Below, one piece after another: positions 8,677 to 16,122 of a stretch of DNA of 64,000 nucleotides. The notes under the pieces were generated by a model. The model did not search any database. It was not told the DNA's origin and saw nothing but the letters and a program-made list of their open reading frames with translations. Source of the DNA: Lapidilactobacillus achengensis (GTDB taxonomy: Bacteria; Bacillota; Bacilli; Lactobacillales; Lactobacillaceae). Where the stretch lies: assembly GCF_003946655.1 (NCBI RefSeq), contig NZ_RHOV01000005.1, positions 82,747-146,746 of the forward strand, given 5' to 3'. Within the stretch, counting starts at the first letter, position 1. The number at the start of each line of letters is the position of its first letter. A program made the translations under genes and the position numbers.

Positions 8677-8990
8677 CTTGATTGCAGGTGTGCAGGGTAT
8701 TGCGCGTGAGCGCAACCGGCTGGGACTGCTGTTGCGGACTGGAACGTGGTGGGCGTCGTTTGAAGCCAATTCCAAAAGCGGGAATTGTCTTCAAATCGAG
8801 CCTTGTCCTAAGCGGCAAAGCCGCCAAGGACAATTTCACCACTGAGCCGCGCAGTCCCAGCCGGTTGCTAGGCAGAATTGAGCCTATCTGCAATCGAGAC
8901 GAAGGATTTGACGAAGTGCGTTTGCAAGCTAGAGGTCAAAACAATCACCCTTTGTGGGGTGGTACGGAAATACCAACGGATTTCAGAAGT
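8677..8990 (+). repeat. Structured repeat element, copy A
   Basis: A self-complementary unit of about 220 bases plus a 90-base conserved tail. Outer pairing: TTGATTGCAG with CTGCAATCGA. Main stem P1: 18 perfect pairs, GCAACCGGCTGGGACTGC (8712-8729) with 8851-8868. P2: GTGGTG (8746) with CACCAC (8837). P3: TTTGAAG (8759-8765) with CTTCAAA (8789-8795) plus an inner AATTCC/GGAATT. P4: TTGTCCT..GCGGC with GCCGC..AGGACAA (8803-8833). Copy B repeats this architecture with different bases in the stems, so the structure is conserved rather than the sequence. It contains no open frame with a ribosome-binding site. Confidence 0.8.
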
Positions 8991-8997
8991 CTTATTG

Positions 8998-9327
8998 CTT
9001 GATTGCAAGTGTGATGAGTTTAGGTGAGAACGCAACCGCCTTAGGACGTTTGTCGTGGCTGGAGCGCGGTGGGCACTGTTTTGAGCCAATCCGCAAGCCC
9101 GGCGGCTTGTCTCAAAATCAGGCCTTATTCTAAGCGATAAATCGCTAAGAATAATCTCACCGCTGAGCCACACGTCCTGAGGCGGTTGCTAGGCAGAATT
9201 GAGCCTATCTGCAATCGAAGTTGTGTATTTATCGAAGTTGTGTATTTAACGAAGTGGTTTTGCAAGATAGAGGTCAAACAATTGCCCTTTCTGGGGTGGT
9301 ACGGCAATGCCAATAAATTCAGATTAG
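8998..9327 (+). repeat. Structured repeat element, copy B (tandem with A)
   Basis: This copy has the same layout as copy A. P1 is GCAACCGCCTTAGGACGT (9032-9049) with 9172-9189 (17 pairs plus one G-T wobble). P2 is GCGGTG (9066) with CACCGC (9158). P3 is TTTTGAG (9079-9085) with CTCAAAA (9111-9117). P4 is TTATTCT (9125) with AGAATAA (9148). Compared with copy A, all four stems carry changes on both strands that keep pairing. The 28 bases after P1 (from GCTAGGCAGAATTGAGCC) are identical in A and B, as is much of the tail around GAGGTCAAA and GGGGTGGTACGG. A 17-base tandem duplication (ATCGAAGTTGTGTATTT) is unique to B. Confidence 0.8.
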
Positions 9328-9468
9328 GAGGTCGGGACAGTTTGCGTAGGCTGAACATCTCTACTTGTTTCCTGACCGATTCATGAGTGAAAACCGACCG
9401 ATCCGGCTGATTCATCCATAGCTTGCCAGTCGGCGTGAGTGCTCAAACGGCTGTTATAACGTTGAGCG

Positions 9469-9745
9469 GCTGGAGCGGAGAAATTCGGGGTGAGATCGCC
9501 GTGAAATGGTTGAGAGTGTGAGCCGACCTGGGCAGCTTCTGAGCATTAGCCTAGCAAATATTTTGGAGGCTGGGCTTTGCCTCCGGAATATTTGCGTAGC
9601 TAAGCGGAAGAAGCTAGGTCGGCGAACACGTTTGGCGGCTTTGCCGCTTAGGACAAGGCCTGATTTTGAGACAAGCCGCGTACTTTTCGGATTGGCTCAA
9701 AACAGCGCCCACAGCGAGCTCACCTCGAATTTCGCAGCGCAAGCT
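9469..9745 (-). repeat. Structured repeat element, copy C (inverted, with inserted hairpin)
   Basis: On the minus strand, 9633-9712 repeats the P3 and P4 parts of copies A and B (TTTTGAG...CTCAAAA, then TTGTCCTAAGCGGC). The ends 9480-9503 and 9710-9733 form a 24-base terminal inverted repeat, GAAATTCG(G/A)GGTGAG, with 21 pairs, one wobble and two mismatches. These ends act as a P1 stem whose sequence is unrelated to P1 of A or B. The descending strand of P4 is missing, and a large hairpin (9522-9623) sits in its place. It is therefore a rearranged or composite member of the family. Confidence 0.7.
9522..9623. other. Long imperfect hairpin inside copy C
   Basis: Stems are nested in this order: GCCGACCT (9522) with AGGTCGGC (9616), AGCTTCT (9534) with AGAAGCT (9609), TTAGC with GCTAA, GCAAATATT (9554) with AATATTTGC (9587), and GGAGGC (9565) with GCCTCC (9579). 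Internal loops are small. It would be very stable as RNA or as a cruciform. There is no T run, so it is not a simple terminator. Confidence 0.7.
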
Positions 9746-9828
9746 GCGGCCAAGCTACTTTCAATCAATCCAACCACAGATATTCCCAGCAAGTTCTTAG
9801 CTGTTGCTACAGTTTTCAAAGACCAGTA

Positions 9829-9837
9829 TGGTATAAT
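9829..9837 (+). promoter_or_regulatory. Extended -10 promoter of the esterase gene
   Basis: TGGTATAAT is a perfect extended -10 element (TGnTATAAT) 22 bases before the esterase ATG at 9860. No good -35 is present at 17 bases, as is usual for extended -10 promoters. It supports the short start of the gene. Confidence 0.65.
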
Positions 9838-9859
9838 TGCTGATGATTGGAGTGATTCG

Positions 9860-10603
9860 ATGTCCATTGCTACTTATCGTATGTATTCTAAAGCCTTAAA
9901 TAAACAAACACAGTTCAATCTCTACTTACCATCAAAACGTCTGGAGCGCCAGCCTGTCCTGTTTTTGCTTCACGGCTTGTCTGATGACTACGCCGCCTGG
10001 CTGACCCTAAGTTCGCTGGCGCGTTACGCTGGCCAGTATCCGTTTGCGATCGTGATGCCTGATGCTGGGCGAAGTTATTATACTAATTTGCCCAACGGTG
10101 AGCGTTATTGGGACTATTTGACCGAGGAATTGCCACTATACTTGAAGACTTGGCTGGATTTTCCTTTGACGCGGAGCACAACTTTTGTGGCCGGCTTGTC
10201 CATGGGTGGCTATGGTGCCTTCAAAATGGGGCTTACCTATCCGGAACGTTTTGGGGCGGCGGCCAGTTTGTCTGGGCGCTTGGATATTGGCGCGACTTGG
10301 GCGGACCGCGCGCCATATTTCGAGGCGACGTTTGGTTCGCAGGATCAATTTCAGGCTGGGCGAAATAATCTGTTGAATCTGTTGGCCAATCAGCAGGTGA
10401 CGCGGCTGCCGTTGTTGCAATATATTGGCGCGGAAGACCACTTGTTGGAGAGTAATCGGACTTTCCGCGCGTTCAGTCGCCAATATTTGGAGAAGTTGGA
10501 CTATCGGGAACAAACAGGCAATCATAATTGGGCTTTTTGGGATACGTATTTGCCGTCGACCTTAACTTGGCTGAACGAGCGCTATCAACAATTGAATAGT
10601 TAG
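9860..10603 (+). CDS. EstA-like esterase, alpha/beta hydrolase (esterase D / tributyrin esterase family)
   Basis: A 247-residue serine esterase. The oxyanion-hole region is FLLHGLSDD (about residue 37), the nucleophile elbow is GLSMGGY, a catalytic Asp is likely in IGAEDHLLE, and the His is in GNHNWAFWD. This pattern matches lactococcal EstA and S-formylglutathione-hydrolase-type esterases acting on short-chain esters. No signal peptide is present. The open frame extends 118 codons upstream to 9506, but that part runs through the structured repeat C. The promoter at 9829 and the GGAG site 8 bases upstream place the start at 9860. It is monocistronic and ends at a terminator. Confidence 0.88.
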   Translation: MSIATYRMYSKALNKQTQFNLYLPSKRLERQPVLFLLHGLSDDYAAWLTLSSLARYAGQYPFAIVMPDAGRSYYTNLPNGERYWDYLTEELPLYLKTWLDFPLTRSTTFVAGLSMGGYGAFKMGLTYPERFGAAASLSGRLDIGATWADRAPYFEATFGSQDQFQAGRNNLLNLLANQQVTRLPLLQYIGAEDHLLESNRTFRAFSRQYLEKLDYREQTGNHNWAFWDTYLPSTLTWLNERYQQLNS

Positions 10604-10623
10604 TCAATGATTCTAGGCATTCA

Positions 10624-10659
10624 AAAACAGACTGACCGTGACTTGGGTCAGTCTGTTTT
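10624..10659 (+). terminator. Terminator between convergent genes
   Basis: AAAACAGACTGACC pairs with GGTCAGTCTGTTTT, a 14-bp perfect stem with A and T runs on both sides. It can stop both the esterase transcript and the convergent dehydrogenase transcript. Confidence 0.9.
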
Positions 10660-10698
10660 CACAAATCAGCGGGTTGCTTGAAACTGTCAGCTGGTGGG

Positions 10699-11655
10699 TT
10701 AGGTCAACGGCGTCGCTTTCGTTGCCCAATCCCAAGCGAGCACATATTTTCCTTGATGGCGTTGGGCGGTCAATTGGTGGGCTTGGCGGAGGCCAGTTAA
10801 CGTTGCGGGCAGTGTTTGCGCGACTTGTAAGAAGAGCGGTTGGCGCTGGCAATAATCGGTCCAAAAATGCAAAGCGTCGCCATCAGTCAAATCGCGGCGG
10901 TAACCAACATCGATCAATTGAACACTGGGGTCACTGACCTGCTCTGGGGCGCCATTGAAGCGCAACAATTGACCATCAGGCGCGACTAGTTCCGCGGCTA
11001 GGCCGTGATCTTGACCACCCATGCCTGTATTGAAAACGACGGTTGCTTGGTGGCGCCAAGTTGGTGCGGTGGGCAATTGGTCGTACGCCAAGAATTCGGC
11101 TACTCCTAATTGCTGCGCTGTTTGCTGGTGGCGCTGATTGGCCACCCCGATTACCGGATTACCAGCTTGCTTGGCGATTTGCGCCAACAAACCACCCACG
11201 GCGCCGGCGATGCCAATGATCGCCACGGTAGCTTTGGGTGGGATCTGAGCGAAATGGAACCAGGCATTGTAGGCGGCTATTCCCGGCGTTGGCAAACAAG
11301 CCGCAACGTCCGGCGCCAGACCGCTGGGTAATTTAACTGTTTTACTCGCGCCGGCGATGACATATTCGCTGTTTGCCCGGTTAGGCCGATGGGCGATCAC
11401 CCAGTCGCCCAGACTTAGCGCCGTTACCTCTGGACCCAGCGCGGTGATCTGGCCCACTAAATCGCTACCGAGATAGATGGTCTGAGTTAAAGATGTTGGG
11501 TCGAATTTTCCTTGACGCAAAGCGACATCATAGGGATTGACCGGGAAATAGGCCACCTTGATCTGGACCTGGTGTTTTTTCGGCAGGGGAATCGGAAGCT
11601 GGTAGGCCTGAAGGACGCTAGCATCGCCGTATTCACTGAAACCATAAGTAATCAT
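10699..11655 (-). CDS. Zinc-independent medium-chain dehydrogenase/reductase (quinone oxidoreductase type)
   Basis: A 318-residue MDR-family oxidoreductase. The N-terminal GroES-like fold starts ITYGFSEYGDASVLQ and includes FPVNPYDVALRQG and YLGSDLVGQITALG. The Rossmann part carries VAIIGIAGAVGGLLAQIAKQ, a GxGxxG-type loop binding NADPH. The cysteine/histidine ligands of zinc alcohol dehydrogenases are absent, so it resembles quinone or enone reductases. The ATG at 11655 is chosen because AAAGGAG lies 8 bases upstream, whereas the GTG at 11664 overlaps it. It is a single gene convergent with the esterase. The substrate is unknown. Confidence 0.88.
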   Translation of the reverse strand: MITYGFSEYGDASVLQAYQLPIPLPKKHQVQIKVAYFPVNPYDVALRQGKFDPTSLTQTIYLGSDLVGQITALGPEVTALSLGDWVIAHRPNRANSEYVIAGASKTVKLPSGLAPDVAACLPTPGIAAYNAWFHFAQIPPKATVAIIGIAGAVGGLLAQIAKQAGNPVIGVANQRHQQTAQQLGVAEFLAYDQLPTAPTWRHQATVVFNTGMGGQDHGLAAELVAPDGQLLRFNGAPEQVSDPSVQLIDVGYRRDLTDGDALHFWTDYCQRQPLFLQVAQTLPATLTGLRQAHQLTAQRHQGKYVLAWDWATKATPLT

Positions 11656-11748
11656 CAACAACACTCCTTTACCTTAGCATAAGAGAAACGCAACCAAATT
11701 ACGAATATAAAGTTTGCTCAATTTGAAAAGCAACGGCTGACAACTTAA

Positions 11749-11777
11749 TTGTGTTTTAGCAGGGGACGCTTTATAAT
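11749..11777 (+). promoter_or_regulatory. Promoter of the yqeG operon
   Basis: TTGTGT (11749-11754), a 17-base spacer and a perfect TATAAT (11772-11777) lie 25 bases upstream of the yqeG start. This is a good sigma-A promoter for the nine-gene operon. Confidence 0.75.
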
Positions 11778-11802
11778 TAATAGAAGAAAAACGAGGTGGA
11801 AC

Positions 11803-12330
11803 ATGGCTTTTTTTAAACCAGATTGGTTACTGACTAGCATTTATGCATTGCGACCGATCGACTTGAAACGTAATGGCATCAATACGATTTTAACAGACTT
11901 AGATAATACCCTGATTGCTTGGCATGAACCGGAATCTTCGGGTCAACTGCGGGCCTGGCTGGCGGAAATGGCGCAAAGCCAGATTCAGGTCATTGTGGTT
12001 TCCAATAACAATGCCAAACGGGTTGCGCGGGCGGTGGCAGATTTGGATATTCCTTTTATCCACAGTGCCCGTAAACCACTCCCATCTGGCATCAAACGCG
12101 CGCTGCGGCAATTTGATTTGAGTCCACGGCAAACGATCATGGTGGGTGATCAATTGTTGACGGATGTTCAGGCGGGACATTTGGCCGGGGTGCGGACGGT
12201 CATGGTCAAGCCCCTGGTGGAAACAGACAGCTGGGTCACGCTGTTTAGCCGATTCATGGAAGGTTTTATTATGAAGCACTATGCGCGTAAAGACGCGCAA
12301 TTTAAATGGCGGGAGCGATTGGATGACTGA
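11803..12330 (+). CDS. yqeG: YqeG family HAD-type phosphatase
   Basis: A 175-residue HAD subclass IIIA phosphatase. The nucleophile motif ILTDLDNTLIAW (Asp-x-Asp) is at about residue 31, followed by VVSNNN (motif II) and VGDQLLTDVQAG (motif IV). The N-terminal FKPDWLLTSIYAL is typical of the YqeG family, whose plant relative acts on phosphatidylglycerophosphate and whose bacterial substrate is less certain. The start at 11803 has GAGGTGG 3 bases upstream. The frame continues further upstream, but that part lies across the promoter. It is the first gene of the yqeG-yqeH-yhbY-nadD-yqeK-rsfS operon and overlaps yqeH by 8 bases. Confidence 0.92.
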   Translation: MAFFKPDWLLTSIYALRPIDLKRNGINTILTDLDNTLIAWHEPESSGQLRAWLAEMAQSQIQVIVVSNNNAKRVARAVADLDIPFIHSARKPLPSGIKRALRQFDLSPRQTIMVGDQLLTDVQAGHLAGVRTVMVKPLVETDSWVTLFSRFMEGFIMKHYARKDAQFKWRERLDD

Positions 12331-13432
12331 AGCATTGTATTGTATTGGCTGTGGCGCACAACTGCAGAGTACGGATCCACAGGGGGCGGGGTATATTCCG
12401 GCGGCCGCCTTGGCGAAACAACAAGCCAGTGGCAATGAAACCTATTATTGCCAGCGCTGTTTCCGCTTGCGGCACTATAACGAAATCGCCGATGTCGCCA
12501 TTGATGACGATGAATTCACGCGTTTGCTGAATAGTTTGGGGCAGAAGAAGGCCTTGATCGTCAATGTGGTCGACCTGTTCGATTTCGACGGTAGTGTGAT
12601 TCCTGGGTTGCACCGTTTTGTCGGGAAAAACCCGGTGATCTTAGTGGGCAACAAGGCGGATCTTTTGCCCCATAGTGTTCGCCGCGCCCGGGTGACCGAT
12701 TGGCTCAAACGTCAAGCGGCCGTTCAAGGGTTGCATCCGATCGCCACGCTATTGACTAGCGCTAAGAAGAATTTCCAGCTTGATGAGTTGCTGGCGACGA
12801 TCGAGAAATATCGGCAACACGGTGACGTTTATGTGGTCGGCACCACCAATGTGGGCAAGTCGACCTTGATCAACGCGATCATTAAAAGTACCGTCGGCAA
12901 TCAAGATGTGATCACGACCTCGCAATTCCCTGGCACGACTTTGGACCAGATCCAGATTCCTTTGGCTGATGGTCATGACTTGATCGACACGCCAGGTATC
13001 ATTAATGGCACTCAAATCGCCCATTTGTTGGCGAAAGATGAGCTGCACTACATTAGCCCACAAAACGAACTTAAGCCGAAGATTTTCCAACTCACGCCAC
13101 CACAAACGCTATTTTTAGGCGGCTTGGCGCGCTTAGATTTTGTTTCCGGCCAGCGCGCTAGTTTAGCGGTCTATGTTGAGAACAATTTATTGGTTCATCG
13201 GACCAAGACAGCCACCGCGGCGGAGTTTTATGATAAGCACGCCGGGGAATTATTGACGCCGCCTGCGGATATCAGCAAGATGCCCGCCTTTAAACGGCAC
13301 ACATTCGCCACGAAAGAGGCACAAGATCTGGTGATTGCCGGGTTAGGCTGGATCAAATTATCGCCAGCAAGCCACTTTGACTTGTACTTACCTGCTGGCG
13401 TTGGTTTTAGTCTGCGGAATCCAATCGTTTAG
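12323..13432 (+). CDS. yqeH: Ribosome biogenesis GTPase YqeH
   Basis: A 369-residue circularly permuted GTPase required for 30S assembly in Bacillus relatives. A zinc finger comes first, with Cys7, Cys10, Cys43 and Cys46 (CIGC...YCQRC). The GTPase motifs follow in permuted order: VGNKADLL (G4), TSAKK (G5), GTTNVGKST (G1), then DTPG (G3). A C-terminal RNA-binding-like region ends the protein. The start at 12323, inside the end of yqeG, has GGGAG 8 bases upstream. The operon context with yhbY and rsfS supports a role in ribosome assembly. Confidence 0.96.
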   Translation: MTEALYCIGCGAQLQSTDPQGAGYIPAAALAKQQASGNETYYCQRCFRLRHYNEIADVAIDDDEFTRLLNSLGQKKALIVNVVDLFDFDGSVIPGLHRFVGKNPVILVGNKADLLPHSVRRARVTDWLKRQAAVQGLHPIATLLTSAKKNFQLDELLATIEKYRQHGDVYVVGTTNVGKSTLINAIIKSTVGNQDVITTSQFPGTTLDQIQIPLADGHDLIDTPGIINGTQIAHLLAKDELHYISPQNELKPKIFQLTPPQTLFLGGLARLDFVSGQRASLAVYVENNLLVHRTKTATAAEFYDKHAGELLTPPADISKMPAFKRHTFATKEAQDLVIAGLGWIKLSPASHFDLYLPAGVGFSLRNPIV

Positions 13433-13442
13433 GAGAGATGTT

Positions 13443-13754
13443 ATGTTAACGAGTAAACAGAAACGTTATATCAAAAGCCAAGCTAACCGGTTGAAGCCCT
13501 TGGTCCATGTGGGTAAAAACGGGGTCAACGAGGCCTTTCTGACCGATTTGCGCCGAGCATTTGCCACTCGCGAGCTGATCAAGGTCAATTTGCTACAGAA
13601 TGCGCCGGTCACGACTGACGCAGTTGTCGCTGCGGTCAGTGAGATCTCAGATGTCACGGTGGTCCAAGTTTTGGGTCGGGTTTTGACGATTTATCGACCT
13701 TCCCACAAGGAGAAATATCAACAGTTATCGACGGAAGTGAACGCGATCAAATGA
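13443..13754 (+). CDS. yhbY: Ribosome assembly RNA-binding protein YhbY
   Basis: A 103-residue CRM-domain protein that binds pre-ribosomal RNA. It starts MLTSKQKRYIKSQA, and the conserved LVHVGKNGVNEAFL contains the GxxG loop of the CRM fold. The length is normal for the family. An AGGAGAG site precedes the ATG at 13443. The frame extends further upstream through the end of yqeH without a ribosome-binding site. Its last four bases overlap the nadD start (ATGA), implying translational coupling. Confidence 0.95.
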   Translation: MLTSKQKRYIKSQANRLKPLVHVGKNGVNEAFLTDLRRAFATRELIKVNLLQNAPVTTDAVVAAVSEISDVTVVQVLGRVLTIYRPSHKEKYQQLSTEVNAIK

Positions 13755-14395
13755 CGCATTTAACGGAACAAGCCGTGACAGTTACGCCAGCGACACAAGT
13801 CAAATTGGCGCCCACCGCTCAGCCGCGTCATTGTGTGGGAATCGTTGGCGGCACCTTCAATCCTGTTCACAATGGGCATCTGGTCATGGCCGATCAAGTG
13901 ATGCAGCAATTGAAGTTGGAGCGCGTCCTCTTCATTCCCGACGCCAATCCCCCCCACGTCGATCACAAAACAGCAATCAGCGCCAAGGATCGGACGGCGA
14001 TGGTGGCGCTGGCGATCCAGGATCATCCTGGGTTCGAGCTGGACACACTGGAGATCGCCCGCGGTGGCAAAAGTTATACTTATGACACCTTGGTTGAATT
14101 GAAACGGCGCCATCCTGAGAATGATTATTTCTTGATTTTAGGGGCGGACATGATCGCTTATTTGCCCAAATGGTATCGGATCGCGGACTTGGCCAAGTTG
14201 GTCACATTCGTTGGTGTCCGCCGACCAGGTTTTCCTGTCAAAAGTAAGTATCCAGTGATCTGGGTGGACGCGCCGCAGTTGGCGACCAGTTCGACGCAAT
14301 TGCGGCAACTGGTCGCTCAAGGCCGCTCGATCCAGTATTTAGTCCCAGACGCAGTCGCCAGTTATATCAAAGAAAAGGGGCTTTATCATGCCTGA
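13751..14395 (+). CDS. nadD: Nicotinate-nucleotide adenylyltransferase
   Basis: A 214-residue NaMN adenylyltransferase that forms deamido-NAD in NAD synthesis. The nucleotidyltransferase motif GTFNPVHNGH is at residues 34-43, and the ISTSQLR-like motif is seen as ATSSTQLRQLV. The first 25 residues are a low-conservation N-terminal extension, longer than in Bacillus. It overlaps yhbY by ATGA and yqeK by 8 bases, the standard operon order. Confidence 0.96.
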   Translation: MTHLTEQAVTVTPATQVKLAPTAQPRHCVGIVGGTFNPVHNGHLVMADQVMQQLKLERVLFIPDANPPHVDHKTAISAKDRTAMVALAIQDHPGFELDTLEIARGGKSYTYDTLVELKRRHPENDYFLILGADMIAYLPKWYRIADLAKLVTFVGVRRPGFPVKSKYPVIWVDAPQLATSSTQLRQLVAQGRSIQYLVPDAVASYIKEKGLYHA

Positions 14396-15008
14396 TCAAT
14401 ATTCATATTCATCAGCTCGTTTCGCCGAATTGGTCCCAATGACCCACCAACAATTGGTTGAAAAATTACGCGGCCAACTTAGCGATTATCGCTTCAACCA
14501 TTGCTTACGCGTGGAACAAACAGCGATGGCGCTGGCGGCCGAAAATGGCGTTGACATCACCCAGGCTGGGATCGCCGGGTTGCTCCATGATTACGCCAAG
14601 GAGAAATCCGATGCGGCGTTTAAGGCGATGATCGCTAAACACCAGCTGGACCCTGAATTATTGGCTTATGGCAATAATATTTGGCATGGTGAAGTTGGCC
14701 AGTACTTCATCTCCGAAGAATTAGGCGTGACTGATCCCGAGATTTTAAGCGCGATCGCCCATCACACTTCCGGCGCCGCCCAGATGTCGACCTTGGACAA
14801 AATCATTTTCGTCGCGGATTATGTGGAACCCGGTCGGGATTATCCGGGCGCGGCGGCGGCCCGAGCCTCAGTTGCGGCGGGCTTGGACGCGGCCGTGGCC
14901 TATGAATTGGATCATACCTTGATCCACTTGATCGACAAACAACAGCGAGTTTATCCGGCGATGTTTGCCGCGTACAACCAATATGGTATTAAACAGGAGG
15001 AACATTAG
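14388..15008 (+). CDS. yqeK: HD-domain diadenosine tetraphosphatase YqeK
   Basis: A 206-residue HD-superfamily hydrolase. The metal ligands are His38 (FNHCLRV), His67-Asp68 (LLHDYAKE) and a later HH pair (IAHHTSG), with a final Asp in FVADYVEPGR. YqeK proteins cleave Ap4A symmetrically to two ADP. The start overlaps the end of nadD, and its stop overlaps the rsfS start. The first 17 residues are poorly conserved, so a start at Met18 is possible. Confidence 0.94.
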   Translation: MPDQYSYSSARFAELVPMTHQQLVEKLRGQLSDYRFNHCLRVEQTAMALAAENGVDITQAGIAGLLHDYAKEKSDAAFKAMIAKHQLDPELLAYGNNIWHGEVGQYFISEELGVTDPEILSAIAHHTSGAAQMSTLDKIIFVADYVEPGRDYPGAAAARASVAAGLDAAVAYELDHTLIHLIDKQQRVYPAMFAAYNQYGIKQEEH

Positions 15009-15367
15009 TGATCAGTAGCGAAGAAATTTTAAAAACAGCGGTGATTGCCGCCGACGATAAACGCGCCGAAGACATTGTGGCGTTAGATATGCGCAAGGTC
15101 AGTCTCTTGGCCGATTATTTCGTGATCATGCATGCGGGTTCAACCCGGCAGGTCGAGGCGATCACCGACGAAATCGTCAATAAAGTTACCAAATCCGCGC
15201 CCGTGGATTGCCACGTGGAAGGCAATAAGGATTCTCAGTGGGTCTTGATCGATTTCAAAGATGTGGTGATCCATATCTTTACAGAAGAAACGCGGGAATT
15301 TTACAACTTGGAGAAGTTGTGGGCAGACGCGCCTTTGGTTGATTTAGGCGAATGGGTCAAGGCATGA
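15008..15367 (+). CDS. rsfS: Ribosomal silencing factor RsfS
   Basis: A 119-residue member of the RsfS/Iojap family. It binds L14 on the 50S subunit and blocks subunit joining during starvation. Conserved features include ADYFVIMHAGSTRQVEAI, then DSQWVLIDFKDVVIHIF and a FYNLEKLW end. Translation starts at GTG overlapping the yqeK stop, with AGGAGGA upstream. The length is normal. Confidence 0.95.
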   Translation: MISSEEILKTAVIAADDKRAEDIVALDMRKVSLLADYFVIMHAGSTRQVEAITDEIVNKVTKSAPVDCHVEGNKDSQWVLIDFKDVVIHIFTEETREFYNLEKLWADAPLVDLGEWVKA

Positions 15368-16119
15368 TGTACCAGACTTTTGCCTATTATTATGATCTGC
15401 TGATGGACAAGAGTCTTTACCAGCAGTGGTTAGACTTTACGGAACAACGCGTCGGCACCTTGGCAGGTCAGCAAATTCTCGACCTGGCCTGTGGTACCGG
15501 CGATTTGGCGTCTCTTTACGCCCAACGCCAAAATGGTAACGGTCAAGTTTACGGTGTTGATCTGTCTGAGGAAATGCTCAGTTTGGCCAGTCAGCGGTTG
15601 GCCAATGACCAGGTCGATGTGACCCTACTTCAAGGTGATTTTCGCCAACTGAGCCAGCTGGATTTGCCACCGTTGGATCTGGTGACTTGTTATGACGATT
15701 CATTATGTTATTTGACCGACTTAAGCGATCTGACCACGACTTTCAAACAAGTGGCGCAGGTTTTGGCCCCGCAAGGCACGTTTTTGTTCGATCTGCACTC
15801 CCTTTATCAGGTCAATGAAGTTTTCCCCGGGTATATGTACAATTATCGTGAAGAAGACTGGGCCTTTATGTGGGCGAGTTTCGCCGGGGAAGCCAGCAAT
15901 AGTGTGACTCATGATCTGACTTTCTTCGTTTGGGATGACGCGCTCGGCGGCTATGACGCCTTGAACGAGACGCATCATGAGCGCACCTATCCGTTAGCGA
16001 CCGTTGAAGCCGCGTTACAAACGGCCGGCTTCACGCAGATCCAAACATTCGGCGGTTTCGCTGGTGAGGCGATTACCGCCACAACGCCGCGCTGGTTCGT
16101 TCAAGCGCAACGAGGCTAG
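15364..16119 (+). CDS. Class I SAM-dependent methyltransferase (YqeM-like)
   Basis: A 251-residue methyltransferase. The SAM-binding motif I is ILDLACGTGDLASLYA (about residue 37), followed by VYGVDLSEEMLSLA and LDLVTCYDDSLCYL. It begins with an ATGA overlap with rsfS at 15364. A methyltransferase at this place after rsfS is conserved in many Firmicutes (yqeM), but its substrate is not known. Confidence 0.88.
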   Translation: MMYQTFAYYYDLLMDKSLYQQWLDFTEQRVGTLAGQQILDLACGTGDLASLYAQRQNGNGQVYGVDLSEEMLSLASQRLANDQVDVTLLQGDFRQLSQLDLPPLDLVTCYDDSLCYLTDLSDLTTTFKQVAQVLAPQGTFLFDLHSLYQVNEVFPGYMYNYREEDWAFMWASFAGEASNSVTHDLTFFVWDDALGGYDALNETHHERTYPLATVEAALQTAGFTQIQTFGGFAGEAITATTPRWFVQAQRG

Positions 16120-16122
16120 GAG

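Noticed and set aside
8677..9745. CRISPR array
   Set aside because: There are only three units, each over 200 bases, diverged and with one inverted. There are no short identical repeats with unique spacers and no cas genes.
9469..9745. Insertion sequence
   Set aside because: It has terminal inverted repeats but no transposase frame, and it is too short for an autonomous IS.
9506..9859. 118-codon upstream extension of the esterase frame
   Set aside because: It runs through structured repeat C, has no ribosome-binding site and no similarity to esterases, and an extended -10 promoter lies at 9829.
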